DNA of 64,000 nt from Rattus norvegicus (Eukaryota > Chordata > Mammalia > Rodentia > Muridae): assembly GCF_036323735.1 (NCBI RefSeq), contig NC_086034.1:15754501-15818500 (forward strand), given 5' to 3'. The position numbers were made by a program, and so were the translations under genes. Positions 1 to 12,125 of the stretch are shown here, piece after piece. Every line of letters starts with the position of its first letter. The stretch's first letter is position 1. Below the pieces are notes generated by a model. The model was given only the letters and a program-made list of their open reading frames with translations, made no database searches and was not told the DNA's origin.

Positions 1-1115
1 GTTTGCTCAAATGAGTTGCTTTTTTCTAGTTTCCCTTTAGGTTTCAACAATGCGTGTGTATGATGTTTATGAATCCATTACCTTTTTGTACTATTTTTAT
101 CTTTATTTGTTCCTATGGAAGTAATTTGTCATTCTGACATTGTCATATTCTATAAATCTGAAGTGTTTACTTACTACTCAGGGATTTCCTGTTATGTTAA
201 TTAGTTTGGCTGTGGTGTGTTCTTTGTTAAGTCACATTTCATTTTTTAAATTTCTTAGATGTATATTTATATGTACTTGTTTGGACTGTGGGCTCAAGTT
301 CACATCGGTCCTTGCCACCGCATGAATGGGGAAGTCACAGGAAAAAACAGAGTAGCTGCTTCTCGTCTCACTTGTAGATCCTAGATAGACTCAGATAGAC
401 AGACTTTGTGTCCAAGGCTTTTGCCTACAGGGTCATCTTGTTGGACTGCAACAACAGGCCCACATGTGGATCCTTACTCTTTGTGATTTAATTTCTTGGA
501 TCTATTGGTTTATAGTTTTTGTTGAAAACTAATACATCAACAGTTCTCTTCCCTTTATTTTCCAGGTCTCTAGCTAGATATACATTATGTTGCTTGAATT
601 TTCCCAGACTTAGTTTCTTCTGTGAAGTGTTTGATTTAAAGTGTCTCCTGAGAAGGAGACCAGGACACATGACCATGTTGCTAGCATATATTTAAGACTA
701 TGGTTGATATAAAATATGATGTGTGCTCTTGGTTTAGTCTATTTGACATAGTAATTCTGCCTCATTTGATCTTATTCTGGATGATGTTGGCAGCATCCCA
801 GGACAGTTTTGATAAGGTATAGTTCTTTCATTGTATATTCCATAATATTTTCTACACAATCACCTTACTTTTAGTAGGCCATTATTTCACAACCAAGAAA
901 ACTACAGTGATTTGATTTAGGGGAATATTGGAAACTGAAGACATACTTTGTCATATAGGGCTACAGATTTCCTAGAGACTATAAGTTACCATCCTCCATA
1001 GACCAAAGCACCATGTACTATCAAATATACCTTGAAGTAGTTCAGTCCCAACTTGGTATAATGGCATTTGAAACCAGAGGTAGTGTGGCAGCTGTTATTT
1101 TGCTTATATCTCTTA
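1..1115. other. Unassigned AT-rich sequence
   Basis: I recognise no repeat, exon or RNA gene here. The open frames on both strands are about 60 codons and show no family resemblance. It is probably unique intergenic DNA or an old repeat too decayed to see by eye. Confidence 0.5.
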
Positions 1116-1119
1116 TAGA

Positions 1120-1214
1120 TCCATCTCTCTGTCTCTGTCTGTCTCTCTGTCTGTCTCTCTGTCTGTCTCTCTGTCTGTCTCTCTGTCTGTCTCTCTGTCT
1201 CTCTGTCTCTCTCT

Positions 1215-1256
<42 letters not shown>
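1120..1256. repeat. Compound microsatellite (TCTG/TCTC)n then (CA)n
   Basis: A pyrimidine tract of alternating CTGT and CTCT units, with a higher-order 12-base period, runs to about 1,215. An uninterrupted (CA)n of about 19 dinucleotides follows at 1,218-1,255. The open frames crossing it on both strands come from the repeat and are not genes. Confidence 0.95.
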
Positions 1257-1259
<3 letters not shown>

Positions 1260-2740
1260 CCTCAGAAGCTTGTTTTCTTTTTTATTAGACCCTTAGTCAA
1301 GAGTGAAATCTCCAAGTCTCTCTGGGTCTCACTCTTCCTTATTCTAAGCTCATGACTTTTTTGGGAGGTGGGCAGGGTGTAATTGTGAAAGCACCTTTAT
1401 AACAAAGATGTGCAAATCAGATGTTTTAAAACAATTTACCTGTTCTCACATAAATAAAGTAGAACTAGAAATAGAAAATGAAATTGTGTTTGTATCAAAA
1501 CACTAGCTTCCATGATATTAGTCTCTAAAGTAGACAATTAGAATAACTGGTTCCAAGTGAGCTTCCTTTTATGATACACAGAAGTTTATTGGAAGCTTTT
1601 AGCAGAACTCTGAATTCCCTCTGATTCATGTGAATGCGAACACAGCCAGCTGTGAGCACTGTTCTCAATAGCACATGCTTTGTTGGATAGAAAGAGATTA
1701 GCCAACCTCCTGGGGAGATGACTCACATAAATGCCATCCCTTGAAGCCATTTGATCCGTCTGATCTTATTCCATCAAGACAACACTGTCTAAAACACTGA
1801 GAGGAATGCCATTAGGGAAACCTGGGGCCATGGTGGCAGCATAGCTGGCATTTGGGGTTTTGTACTGCCACAGGAGTAAGAATCAGGCCAGATGAGGGAT
1901 AAGCTCATATGTACTCTACTCTATCCAAGGTTACCTATCTTTAGGCTCTGTTAATGTAATGGTGGGATTCTTGGGGTAGCCATATATTTTGCCTTGTTTT
2001 CAACTCTTCAACAGATAGTCTATTTTCACAAGTGTGAAAAGTGACAGCTATACCTTTGGCATTCATCAAATGTTCCGTACAGGAAGAACCACAAAGGCAT
2101 CGTGTCCCTGCTAATTTTCCCCAAGGCAATGTAGTCTCTCCCTGAAAGTTTAATGGCTTTGTTGCAAGCAGCATCTCTTGACACATATAGAGCAGATGAA
2201 TATGACATTAAGGGTGCCTTAAGCCTTTTATGTTCTAGGAAGTTGGAAAAACACAGATGCTTTGTTTATCTTCCTGACTTCTTTATTGCAACATTCTCCA
2301 GTGCCAGGGATCCAGCATGAATCCACAGGACTTCTACAGATGTTGAACTCAATGTAGACAACAGGCTATGCTGAGAATTGCTGTTCCCTTGTAACTCCTG
2401 ACATTTGTTTCTAAGTCAACGCTCAGATTACATATAATTTTCTCTCAACACTTTTTTTCTGTAGAAATCTTTTCACTTACTATGATCATAGTAGCTCAGT
2501 CTTTTGGACATATCCTGGGGAAGACTGAACCCCATATCTTCAGATAACCTAATGGAGACTATCAGAAGAGCATACTTTGATAGAAAAAAGTCACATGCTC
2601 CGTGTAGTTTGTGTCATACTTACGAGTGCTTCATAATGAGTTTTCTTAACAGAAACTAAGTTTAACTGCTCATTGCTATTTCTATGGTTAGGGTGCTATG
2701 AAGTCCTTTTCTCAGTTTTTATATTTTAAGATCCTATAGG
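1257..2740. other. Unassigned sequence
   Basis: No recognisable repeat or coding signal in about 1.5 kb. The longest open frame is about 80 codons (1,941-2,186, - strand) and resembles nothing I know. Confidence 0.5.
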
Positions 2741-2744
2741 CTTT

Positions 2745-2758
2745 ATTTGCTTGCTTGC

Positions 2759-2805
<47 letters not shown>

Positions 2806-2932
2806 TTTTTTACTGACTTCTGACAGGGTCGCATCTCACTATAAAGGCCACACTGGCTTTGAATTCAGGATTCTTCTATCTCAGCTTCTTGAGTCTCGGT
2901 ATTACAGGCCTCCATGCCCAGGGCCACCTACT
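2745..2932 (-). mobile_element. B1-type SINE, old copy, with (TTTA)n tail
   Basis: Read on the - strand, 2,815-2,932 carries the B1/7SL-derived outline: a degraded 'summary' of the Alu/B1 body in which the + strand shows 'acagggtcgcatctcactat', then a 'tggctttgaattcaggattc' stretch and a 'ggtattacaggc' stretch. Its A-rich tail has become a (TTTA)n microsatellite on the + strand, about 13 units at 2,759-2,810, preceded by three TTGC units. Divergence suggests an old PB1/B1F-like copy; the subfamily is not certain. Confidence 0.75.
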
Positions 2933-3349
2933 ACTCTACACTTTTTCTCATCTATTTACATTTATTCTTCCTGTGCTGCTGCAAAATCACCACATGGTGG
3001 GCATTGTGAAATTCGGTAGGTAAGGAGGAACAGAGGATCTATGAGGAGCTAGGGGTTGGAAAAGATTATGATAAGAATATAACATGAAATCCCTAAAGAG
3101 TTAAATAAAGGTGAAAAGTGATAGAGCAATGCACACATACATGTGTCTACCATGCACACTGATACACACATGAATAAATACATACAACAATCAACTTATT
3201 ATGGTTTGTTTATCTCTAGCAGTCTTCACCTTATTACCAAGGAGACTTGTAATCAAATAATTTAAATGTTTTTGTAACTAGGGAGGCAGGAAATTAATTG
3301 AGCGACATGTTAATATATCAATTTGTTTCATTTTGGCTATGACTTGTGC
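2933..3349. other. Unassigned sequence
   Basis: No recognisable feature. A short CA-rich patch at about 3,130-3,185 may be the tail of a decayed SINE. Confidence 0.4.
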
Positions 3350-3350
3350 C

Positions 3351-4663
3351 TTAGTTTGCTTTCTATTGCTGTGATGACGACCATTAAAAAGCAATTTGGA
3401 TTTTATTTTTCTTTATAATCCATCAAGAAAGAGAAGTCAATGGGAGATATGAAGCCTGAACTAACCATGCAAGGATCCCCAGGTTGTGACTATGACACCA
3501 ACCCAGTCACAAAACCTTCAACTTACATTTGTTCTGCCTGGAAAATGAACTAGGGTAATGGTGACTCTCAGAAGGTGCGTGAATGATCAACCAATTTTCA
3601 GTTTAACTTGAGGTCCATACCACTAGAGGGATCCCATACCCAGCACAGCTTAGATAGACTGAAATAGACACTGGAGAGCCCAGAAACCTAAGATAGAAAC
3701 TAACACTTCCCATCCCACCAATCCACACCATACCCTGCCCCCAAAATCAATGAAATTATTTCCAATGATATCATGCTATACTCATTGATCTATGCCCAGC
3801 CCAACTGTGATCCGAGATGTTTCCTCCAATAACTAATTAAAACAGATATAGAGACACATTGCCAAAGTTATGGCAGAGCTCTGCGAACCCTGTGGAAAAT
3901 TGGGAGGAAACATTGTAGGAACGAGAAGGATCAAGGACACTCCTAGAACATAGCTAACAGAATCAACTACACAGGGCTTATGGGAGCACACAGAGACTGC
4001 ATTGACAATCACAGAGCTTGTTTGAGACTACACTAAGTCCTACACATAAATGTTTGGTTGTGTAGCTCGTTCTTCATGTGGAACTCCTAAGTTATTCTGT
4101 GGCAGTTGAAGAGGGATATGTCTGACTATTTTGCTTGCTTTAGAGACCCTTGTTTCCTACTGGGTTGCCTCATCTAGGCTTGATATGAAGATTTGTGCCT
4201 AGAACAATTGTAACTTTTATGCAGCCTTCAGTTGCTATCCCTGGGAAGCAGGTTCTTTTTCTAAGTGTGGTGGAGGTGTGGGGAGGTGAAGGGAGATGGG
4301 GAGAAGGAAAGAAAGGTGGAGATATAGTGTCTGAATGAAGAATAAATTACAATGGTGGTGGTAGGGGGAATCAAAGCAGGATTCAAGATAGGAACCCAGA
4401 GACAGGAACTGATGCAGGGACAGTGGTGGAGTGCCACACACTGCCTTGCTCCTTATCGTTTAATTAGCCAGCTTCCTTACACAATGCCACCTGCCCAGGG
4501 GTATAGTCTGCAAGAAGCTTAACCCTTCAATATCAGTCATTAGTCAAGACAATACTCAACAGGGAAGCCTAAGCTAGTCATTTGTTGGCCTTTTCTCAGT
4601 TAAGATGAACTTTTCCCAGGCATGTCTAGGTGGGTGTCAAACTGACAAAACCTGGCCAGCACA
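3351..4663 (-). mobile_element. MT-type MaLR LTR, split by an L1 insertion
   Basis: The two ends of one LTR are visible on the - strand. The + strand opens at 3,351-3,440 with the complement of the LTR's 3' terminus (the 'tctattgctgtgatgacgac' region). It closes at about 4,369-4,663 with the body and the complement of the 5' terminus, ending in CCAGCACA. This order and orientation fit MT-family (ERVL-MaLR) LTRs of rodents. The middle, about 3,441-4,352, is an unrelated L1 3' UTR on the opposite strand, so the LTR is older than that insertion. No internal retroviral sequence is seen, so it was a solitary LTR. Confidence 0.75.
3441..4352 (+). mobile_element. Lx-type L1 3' UTR, 5'-truncated, inserted in MaLR LTR
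   Basis: The sequence follows the order of the old murine Lx L1 3' UTR: the GTAGAA/CCCA-rich middle, a 'gtttcctactgggttgcctc' block near 4,150, a purine-rich stretch at 4,262-4,320 and a terminal GAATAAAT at about 4,340. No ORF2 is left, so the element was truncated within its 3' UTR. A second copy of the same 3' UTR type lies at about 27.8-29.0 kb. I could not see a clear target-site duplication. Confidence 0.75.
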
Positions 4664-6021
4664 CTTTGGTTCCTGTGTTATTATGTTATGGGAAGGGGTG
4701 AACTTCCTGACATGAGTGAGTCCCAGTAAGAAAGGGTCAGAGATAAAATCTTAACTCCAAAGAGAAAAATATGTAAACAGTGAAAGAGAAAATAAAATAA
4801 AGAACTTACCCCACCCGCACACACACACTCACCCCTAAGAGAGTTGCAAAGAAAATGTTTGAAACCTCATTAATTCAACTGGGGAATGCTTCAGTTTACT
4901 GTGACAGCTCAATTGTTGTAATGACCCATATCAGAACTTTACTTTCAGAATGGAAATTTGGAGGAAAATGAGAAGCTTTGATCACTGCCTTCAACTTCTA
5001 GAGTATTCTAACACTTGTGTTTCTTTTCCAGCATAAGCTACAAGACTCAAAGAGCCATCTTGTAGCAATTCAGAGATTTACAATTCCCAAGTAGCTTAAA
5101 TTGTGTGACAAAATCGTAAAGTCAGAACACAATTCCTACCTGCAGACTGTCAAGGGAAAATACCAATTCTCTGCCTCTCCCCCTCCTCCTTCCCTCTGTC
5201 TCCCCATGTCTGTCCTATATCTAACTTATGTTTTGCAAGAATGTCGGATAAATGTGCTTTCACTTTCAACAGTATAACCAGAAGTAGTAATCTATAGCAT
5301 GAAAAAGAATCCATGCATATGAATGTGACTTATAAAAGAGATTGCCAGAACAATGAATAAGTACAGAAGCTATTTACATATATTTTATATGTGTATAAAT
5401 TTTCATCATAAGGAGACCTAAGCATGACTCTTTTTTGAGAATTTGGCATGCACGTGGTTGACGTGTACTCCTTATTCCTTATATGTCTCTCTTTTTTGCT
5501 TCTATTTAATAGACTCCCTTCCAGCGCCTCAAAAAGACAGAGATATGTATAATACAACAAAGAAATACAAAACTATAGTCCTCTCTACCCTCACAATCTC
5601 TTTGTCTTAATATAATAACTATTTTACATTTTAGCCTGCTGATATATTTTTTCCATTCATCACTTTTTCTTTCTATATCCTAGATGACTTTCTCTAGGGT
5701 AACTGAATGTGGATGCATCTGTGTACCACCACCATCACCACCCCTTTTGGGGCGTGATTTCCTAGTGCCCTGCTTTTTTTTTTTATATCTTAATGTCACT
5801 ATATTGTCAACTTATTCCGAACTAGGCTTTAAAAATAATTCAGGTTATTTGTCAATGTGTTTATCTTCAATTTATCAATACCATGGCTCAATCGTGTTTC
5901 CCTTCCTCTTTCCAGAGCTTTCAGGTGTTTGTTTAAATTTATTAGAATAGGACTTGAATATTTCATGTATTTGTCTCAACAAAATAATAGTAAAGTATAA
6001 AAAGTTGTTTAAAATGTCACT
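4664..6021. other. Unassigned sequence
   Basis: No repeat family recognised. A splice-acceptor-like TTTCTTTTCCAG occurs at about 5,019-5,031, but nothing coding follows it. Confidence 0.45.
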
Positions 6022-6362
6022 AACTACAAGCTAGATTCATAAGGGAGGAAGTAACCTTAGTTGAAAAAATTCCTCCATAAGAGAGCACTTTCTTAATCAG
6101 TGATTGGTAGAGGAGGGAGGGCAGTGTAGGCTGAGCAAGCCATAAGGAGCAAGCTAGCATCCAGCACCCTCCCATGTCTTCTGCATCAGCTCCTGCTTCC
6201 AGGTTCCTGCTCTGCTTGAGTTCCTATCTTGACTTCCTTTGGTGATGATGAGATTTACATGAAACTGTGAGCAAAATAAACCTTTTCCTCCCCAAGTTGC
6301 CTTGATAATGCTATTTCATTTTAGCCATAGTAACTTTAAATAAAATACTAACTAGTGCTCTA
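6022..6362 (+). mobile_element. MT/ORR1-like MaLR solitary LTR
   Basis: The sequence follows the MaLR LTR order: a 'ttcctccataagag' block, 'cttaatcagtgattgg', a GAGCAAGC stretch, 'catcagctcctgcttccagg', and the polyadenylation region AAATAAACC at about 6,275 followed by 'ccccaagttgcc'. It ends near the ACTAACTAG motif close to the LTR terminus. No internal region adjoins it. Confidence 0.8.
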
Positions 6363-7005
6363 CATATTATGCTGTGCAAAAATGAGGACATTTTGGAGAC
6401 AAAAATATACTTTCCTTCTCAGGGTTTCTGTTAATATTAAATTTTACCTACTTTCATGATAAAAGCCTGGAACTCAGAAGAATAGCAGAGACAGGCTAGT
6501 ATCCATCACTTAGTAAAATAGTATAAGGCTTTTCAGTTAATGTTTTAATACGAAGACGTAAGCCAATATTATAGGAGTAAGACTTGAAGTGCCAGGAACA
6601 TGGTATTAAGAAGTACCAGATAAAGTATAAATGCAAGTGTAAATGCACATTGATGAGTAAAATGAAAATTATAAACCATTTATTGACTTTTGACTCACAT
6701 GCAAATCCATCACATGGTCTTTAAATGTGAAGTAAAAAGTTCTGTGTGTGATCAGCAATATATGCATGCATGTATCAAGCAAAAAAGCAAATGACCAATC
6801 AACTTCTTATAAGACTCAAAAGATTTTTTGCAGAGAAAATAGGAATTTGCAACCAAGAAAGACATCTCAGAGTACACATAAGCTAACATGATATTGGGAG
6901 TGAAAAACAGCTGAATAACAAAATAAATTTAAAAAGTGTTCAAGTATTAGAGTTAGGAAGGAATGATACAGCTCTATAAGGCATGTTTAATATGGAAATG
7001 GCATG
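6363..7005. other. Unassigned AT-rich sequence
   Basis: No recognisable gene or repeat. Confidence 0.45.
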
Positions 7006-7250
7006 TTAATGTTTTTTAATATATTTCTTTTTGGATTATGTGCATACATTATTTATCTACATGTATGTCTGTGCACCAATGCATGTTAGCTCCTCATGGA
7101 GCAAGACAAGGTCCTCAGACATCATGGAACTGGAGTTACAGTTGGTTGAGAGCTGATGGATGCTGGATCTCAGATCCTCTACAAAAACTGTAAGTTCTGT
7201 TCAGTAGTTTGAAGATCTATCCAGCTCAGTCTCCTAAAGGAAGCATTATA
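7006..7250 (-). mobile_element. B2/B3-family SINE, old copy
   Basis: On the + strand the complement of a tRNA-derived rodent SINE is visible: 'catgtatgtctgtgcaccaa' near 7,060, 'tggaactggagttacag' at about 7,125, and 'agatcctctacaaaaactg' further on, ending in a degraded tRNA-like head. Divergence is high. B2 versus B3 cannot be settled by eye. Confidence 0.65.
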
Positions 7251-7485
7251 AACAAAATGAAATACAAAAGAAAACAAAAACCACCAAAACACTAAATACC
7301 AAAAGCCAAAAAGAAAGTTGAAAAACTACAATGTAAATCCACATTTGATTGCCTACTACATTAACAGATGACAAATACTATAAATATCTACATTAATCAA
7401 GGACTCTGTGGAAAAATCTGGGAGCATCTATACAGAGAGAACCACAATACTGCGAAGATATGAAGAAAGCTTTAACTCCCCTCAA
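7251..7485. other. A-rich unassigned sequence
   Basis: A-rich stretch lying between two same-orientation B2/B3 SINE pieces. No other feature seen. Confidence 0.4.
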
Positions 7486-7580
7486 TCTTCAGCTACAGTC
7501 CCTTGTGAATCTCCATGTGGGTGCTGGGCACTTTACACAGTTAAGAGCAAGTGTTCTTAAATCTTAAGCCCTTCTTCCAG
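7486..7580 (-). mobile_element. B2/B3-family SINE fragment
   Basis: The stretch 'ccatgtgggtgctgggcact' followed by 'gagcaagtgttcttaaatc' matches the complement of the B2/B3 head region. It may be the head of a second SINE, or a displaced piece of the copy at 7,006-7,250. Confidence 0.55.
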
Positions 7581-8531
7581 TCTTCATTTCTTGGTTTTCT
7601 TTAAATATTAAATATTCAAAGAAGATATCTTCCTTCCTAAAAACCATAGAACCATACACTCACTCTCAGTCAAGTCTAAATTGTCACTGTAAACAAATGG
7701 CTTTAAAAATACATTGTCCTTGCTCATTAGAAAAGGTCAGAAAGTACATTTCTTATTTGGCAAGAGTTAGCAACTGTGACCATGCACCTAATCAAGACAA
7801 AATAGAAATTCAGTCAGAAAAAACTGAAAATATCCAAGAATCGTAGAAACACTCAGGTTCACCTTTCTTTTCTTCCTGTAGATGCTGTGATAAGTATCTA
7901 ATATAAAAGAGCAGCATTTTGGTTTGTAAAGGCCTCCTGCCTTAGCTACCTCTCAGTGGGGATTGGCAGAGCATGGGAGGCCACAGAAGGCCAAGCTCTA
8001 AATGTACAAGCCATCTCCTGGCGAGAGCCACCTGCCCCCAAGAGAACAAACTTTTCCATTTAGCAAATCTCCTCTCACTGAACTGTGTCAATGTGAACAT
8101 TGCTGTTTGTACATTGCCAACAACCAAGACATTGCAAACCTTTGTCAGCCTGGACAATAGCCATCTGTGATTATTTCTGATAGTCATGTAATTGCCTAGA
8201 AGCTGCGATCAATATTTCAAGGGAAAACAGCACCTGATTGACTTTGTGTTGAAAGATGAGTTTTGTGTTTAGAGCCATTTCTCAAATAATGGGATAATTG
8301 CAATCGAATCCTTTGTAGTGTCCCTATTTGATGTATTTATTTATTGACAGATATTCACAATGTTCTCACTTTGGAGTTCTCTATGATGTCTTGATCTCTG
8401 ATGTATACATACCCTGAGATTCCCAGGAGATTGTATCATTTACAGCCATATATTTTAAACTTTTACAAGAGGGTTGTGTTAGATCTACAAAGAAAAGTAA
8501 ATAGTATTCCCCACAAAAGTTGGCTTAGATG
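7581..8531. other. Unassigned sequence; possible conserved noncoding element
   Basis: No repeat resemblance is visible. From about 7,920 to 8,330 the sequence is of mixed complexity, with several TAAT/ATCAAT homeobox-type core motifs (for example around 8,186-8,215). Short open frames on both strands look like chance. It is a candidate conserved element only by exclusion. Confidence 0.3.
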
Positions 8532-8900
8532 GTTGTTGTAGTTTAAAAGCAAAATGTGTGCGATAGATGAACATTTGGTCTGTCTGTATTCGAGTTATTG
8601 CTATTGTTTGGGAAGACATAGGGAGTGTGGCCTTGGTGAAGGAAGTATGTCACAGGATCTGAGAGCTTAGAGCCTCCTTAAAGGTCCAGTTGTCTTGCTG
8701 TGGTGTTTGCATTGGTGACCCGAGCTGCCAGGTTGCCATTCCTCTTCATGACACCTACTCTTATGCCTCCCTGCCACAGTGAACTCTTATCCATCTAGGA
8801 CCTGGCCTAAGTAAACTTTTTCTTCTATAAGGTTCATTGGTCATGGTATTTGTTTTGTTTTGTTTGTATTGCAGCAGTAGAAAAAAATTGATATGATTGG
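8532..8900 (+). mobile_element. ORR1-like MaLR solitary LTR
   Basis: The ORR1 LTR outline is present: 'gggagtgtggccttggtgaa' and 'gaagtatgtcac' (the GTGTGGCCTTG / GAAGTGTGTCAC landmarks), a pyrimidine-rich middle, the poly(A) region 'taagtaaactttttcttct', 'ttggtcatggtatttg' and a terminal 'gcagcagtag'. It carries a short (GTTTT)n-like expansion near 8,850-8,865. A second copy of the type lies at 35.2 kb. Confidence 0.8.
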
Positions 8901-9387
8901 CCTCGGGATGTTTTATAGAAAAAAAATTTGCATTTAAAGGGGAATTTCAATGATTTTAGTTATATGCATGAGGAATGAAATTAACATATGTATTTTCCAC
9001 AGTTCTAGAAGCTTTGTTGAAATTGCTTTTAGTTATCTTTACAGTAACCATAAAAGTAATTATTATCTCCATTTTACAATTAAGGGAACAAAACACTAGG
9101 TGGTTAATTAATAAAATATGCAAATAACCAATAAACAATGTCCAGAAGAAGAACCCAACTATTCTCACACCTATTAGTTAATGAAGTCTTTAACATAAAT
9201 GGATATCTCATAAATAATGGCCCAAACAAGGAATGAAAATTAAATATAATTTATAATTTATAAAGATAATATGACAAATCTTTTTCCTGACCTACATGTT
9301 TGAACTATTTAAAAATAAGAGTAAATATTTACTAAGGACAAAATTAAAAGTTTCAAGTTAGATATACACACCCTGGAAATTTGTGTC

Positions 9388-9389
<2 letters not shown>
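8901..9389. other. Unassigned AT-rich sequence
   Basis: No recognisable feature. Confidence 0.45.

Positions 9390-9437
<48 letters not shown>
9390..9437. repeat. (GT)n microsatellite
   Basis: Uninterrupted GT run of about 24 units. Confidence 0.98.
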
Positions 9438-9438
<1 letters not shown>

Positions 9439-10095
9439 ATGAAATTTTTCAGAGATAGTAAAGGACTAATCATTTCACTTCGAACATGATTACAAAGTCA
9501 CTGTGCCTCAGGAACAGATGCAAAGACAAAGAATCTTTGTGAGTGTGAAAACAGCAGCATTGTGAATACAGTACATTTGTTTGAAATACATGGTTTCGAT
9601 GAACTCCTTCCTATTACCTGTTACCACAGTCAATAATGTTTTAGCTTAAATGTTCAGAAGAAAGTAATGCAATTGGAAACATGTGTTTGATAAGAGTTCT
9701 CAACCCAGTAAGTCTTAAATAAACTTTAAACTTTATTTGTTTTATTACCCACTTTCTCACACTTGTTAGACTAAAATTAAAAGGAAAGCAAGTTGCCAAA
9801 ACCCACCTAAAATAAAATAATGCTTTCTTAGTTGATAGCAAAGTCAAGGAGAAAACTCAAAATAGAAAAAAATGTATAAATATACTAAAAGTATCATGTT
9901 TCACAAGAATAAATGTGGGACATAGTTAGATATGTAGTCAACATTAGTATATTCTTCTTGAATATTTTTATGAGTTGAGAGTTTCATACAGTGTGTTTGA
10001 TATTAAAGACCGATGAGCAAAGAGTAAATTGAAGGATGAAGAAAAAATAAGAAAGGTGCACAAATTAATTAGCAGATGATTTTAAAGATTAAAGT
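9438..10095. other. Unassigned sequence
   Basis: No recognisable gene or repeat. Confidence 0.45.
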
Positions 10096-10560
10096 AGCCC
10101 CACAGCTCCCCTCTGTAGTATATTTACCTTCTCTATCCATCCAGTAGTCGCGCATCCCTTTCCAGGGTCTACTCAGTTAACCACCTTTGCCCTCCCTACC
10201 TACATCTTCTTCCAAAGCCTATAGACCTAACATGGCTCCACCATCCAGTGATCTGGCCTGCTATAGCCACCATTCCTAGCACTACAGCCCAACTCTAGGA
10301 TCCCTTCTACCTGGCACTACCCACAAGCTTCCTTTGCCCTGCATCTAATTGCTTTACCCAACCAGATTCCCACATCCTTCTCTAGGGTCTAACCTGGTAT
10401 GTCTCCCTGATCCTCCCTATCCAATCATTCTCTTCAACCCATCAAACTCATATATAAGAGGATTTGGATGGAGGAAAAGGAAGGGGGAAATCATTCAAGT
10501 TTGCAATCCAAACAAACAAATGAATGAACGAACAAATGAACAAATAAAACTCTCAAAAAA
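10096..10560 (+). repeat. C/T-rich block with internal repetition and A-rich tail, family unknown
   Basis: A pyrimidine-rich block contrasts sharply with AT-rich flanks. Two stretches about 225 bases apart resemble each other: 10,150-10,230 and 10,375-10,450 both carry a CAT-CC, CAGGGTCTA/TAGGGTCTA, CTCCCTA-CC order. It ends in an A-rich tail with AACAAATG-type units at 10,508-10,550, as expected of a retroposed element on the + strand. I do not recognise the family; a decayed L1 5' region or an ERV segment is possible. Confidence 0.4.
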
Positions 10561-11635
10561 TTACAGGTGAATTCTATAAATTAAAAATGCAACCTTTTTT
10601 AAAAATCAAACTAATTTAAGAACCATGGGAGAATAATCTGATGTCTAGGTAAACTCAAATAATATTATTTTAGGAAAATGAACACAGACTTTATAACATG
10701 TTAAAATAAAAATAACTTTTTTATTGCAGCTGATAGTATAAAATATACATGCATTGTGAAATGACAAGATAAATAAGAATACTGAAGCTATTTTAGGAGT
10801 TTTAGGGAAATAAAAACTATTAAACATGGCTTGAATCAGTAGCAAAGAATACTGATAAAATCAAAATTTGACATGTGATTTTTTTTTCCTCAATAATTCG
10901 ACACTAAGTAATTTTTTGGAAGGTTCTTCAATTGCCTTGCAGCACTTAATTATAAAATGTAATAATCACAGCCTCTCTGTTTATTCTCATATTTCTTGAC
11001 ATTCAAATATGTAAAATTACAACCAAGGGTGCCTTTGGGGAGCTCCACTAGACAGCGCCACTGGATGCTCTTCCTAAGCATCCACCCATGCCTTTTCTCT
11101 ATATCGTCCACATTTGTCTCTCAGCAATGGGTACACTCTCCCTTTGTATTGCATGGCATTAGAAGGTTACTGTGATGACTGGAGGTACCTCATCACCCTC
11201 AACTGACTCAGGAGAAAAGCAGGTACCAAGATGACAGCCATAAAGCAGCCAGGATGTGGACGATGAATGAAAGCACATTAAAAGCGCAGCAAAGCTCCAG
11301 ATTTTACAGCAAGGCAAAGTTTCTGTTCAAGAGACAAACTGGCAAAAGGCTTCTCAACAGCAGCCATTCATGCAGAACACAAGAGTAATATTATTTTACT
11401 GTGGAATCACAGAGATTAGTATTTCATAATGAATGTACTTTAAATATGAGTGCGAGATGACTATATTCTAGGCACAAAAGTCTTTAGAAAAGATTACCTA
11501 GTCCAGTCTTAGAGTTAGTTGAAATACTGCAAATGTTAGGACAGTCTAATCCTTAGACAAAAAGTACTGTAAGCACAATAACATCAATAAAATCAAAATG
11601 AATGGGAAAAGCCATGGCTTTCTCAAAGAAGAATA
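10561..11635. other. Unassigned sequence
   Basis: No repeat family recognised. 10,900-11,450 is of mixed complexity and could be unique conserved DNA, which cannot be judged without other genomes. Confidence 0.4.
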
Positions 11636-12125
11636 CTGTGGAATGTGGAGACCAAGCAGACAAAAGCTATCTTAGAAAATATCAGGTGCCTAGGACTTCC
11701 CTCAGGGAACCAAGGACCAAGGAACTTCCTACCGGGGAGCTCCACAAGAATTTTCTGAGTAAACACCCCATTCTAGAAGTATCACAGCCGCAATAGGGCG
11801 AGGATCCCCCACTACTCCCTCTACAGGACCAAAGATTGAGTGGAGCTTGAATGTATGCCATACTTACTAGCCAATAGATTTAAAGATCAATAGGCTTAGC
11901 CAAAAAGCTTAAACTGTAACCTTGTTGATGTAGTTTGTACCCATCAAACAGTATAAAAAGTGTGTCTTTGATCCTGGGGGTTGCCTCTGATTCAATTGCA
12001 GAACGACCCCAGTGCCCTGGACTAGTAAAACCTCTTGTTTATTACATCGATTTCCATCTCTGTGACTCTGTGAGTGTGACATCCCCAATGCAGGATTTGG
12101 TGGTCTTTTCTCAAGTCTTACAATA
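11636..12125 (+). mobile_element. ERV-type solitary LTR
   Basis: An LTR-like U3-R-U5 order is visible. A TATA-type box TATAAAAAG sits at about 11,952. It is followed by a 'ggggttgcctctgattcaat' stretch, a 'gaacgaccccagtgccctgg' stretch and a degraded poly(A) region near 'aaaacctcttgtttattaca'. A U5-like end GGATTTGGTGGTCTTT lies at about 12,093-12,108. No internal gag/pol sequence adjoins it, so it is a solo LTR or fragment. The start at a TG near 11,636 is my guess. It resembles ERVK-class rodent LTRs, but I cannot name the subfamily. Confidence 0.6.

Noticed and set aside
1013..1288. 91-codon + frame and 69-codon - frame
   Set aside because: Most of each is the (TCTG)n/(CA)n microsatellite.
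5019..5031. Splice-acceptor-like pyrimidine tract and AG
   Set aside because: No open, protein-like exon or matching donor follows; such sites are common by chance.
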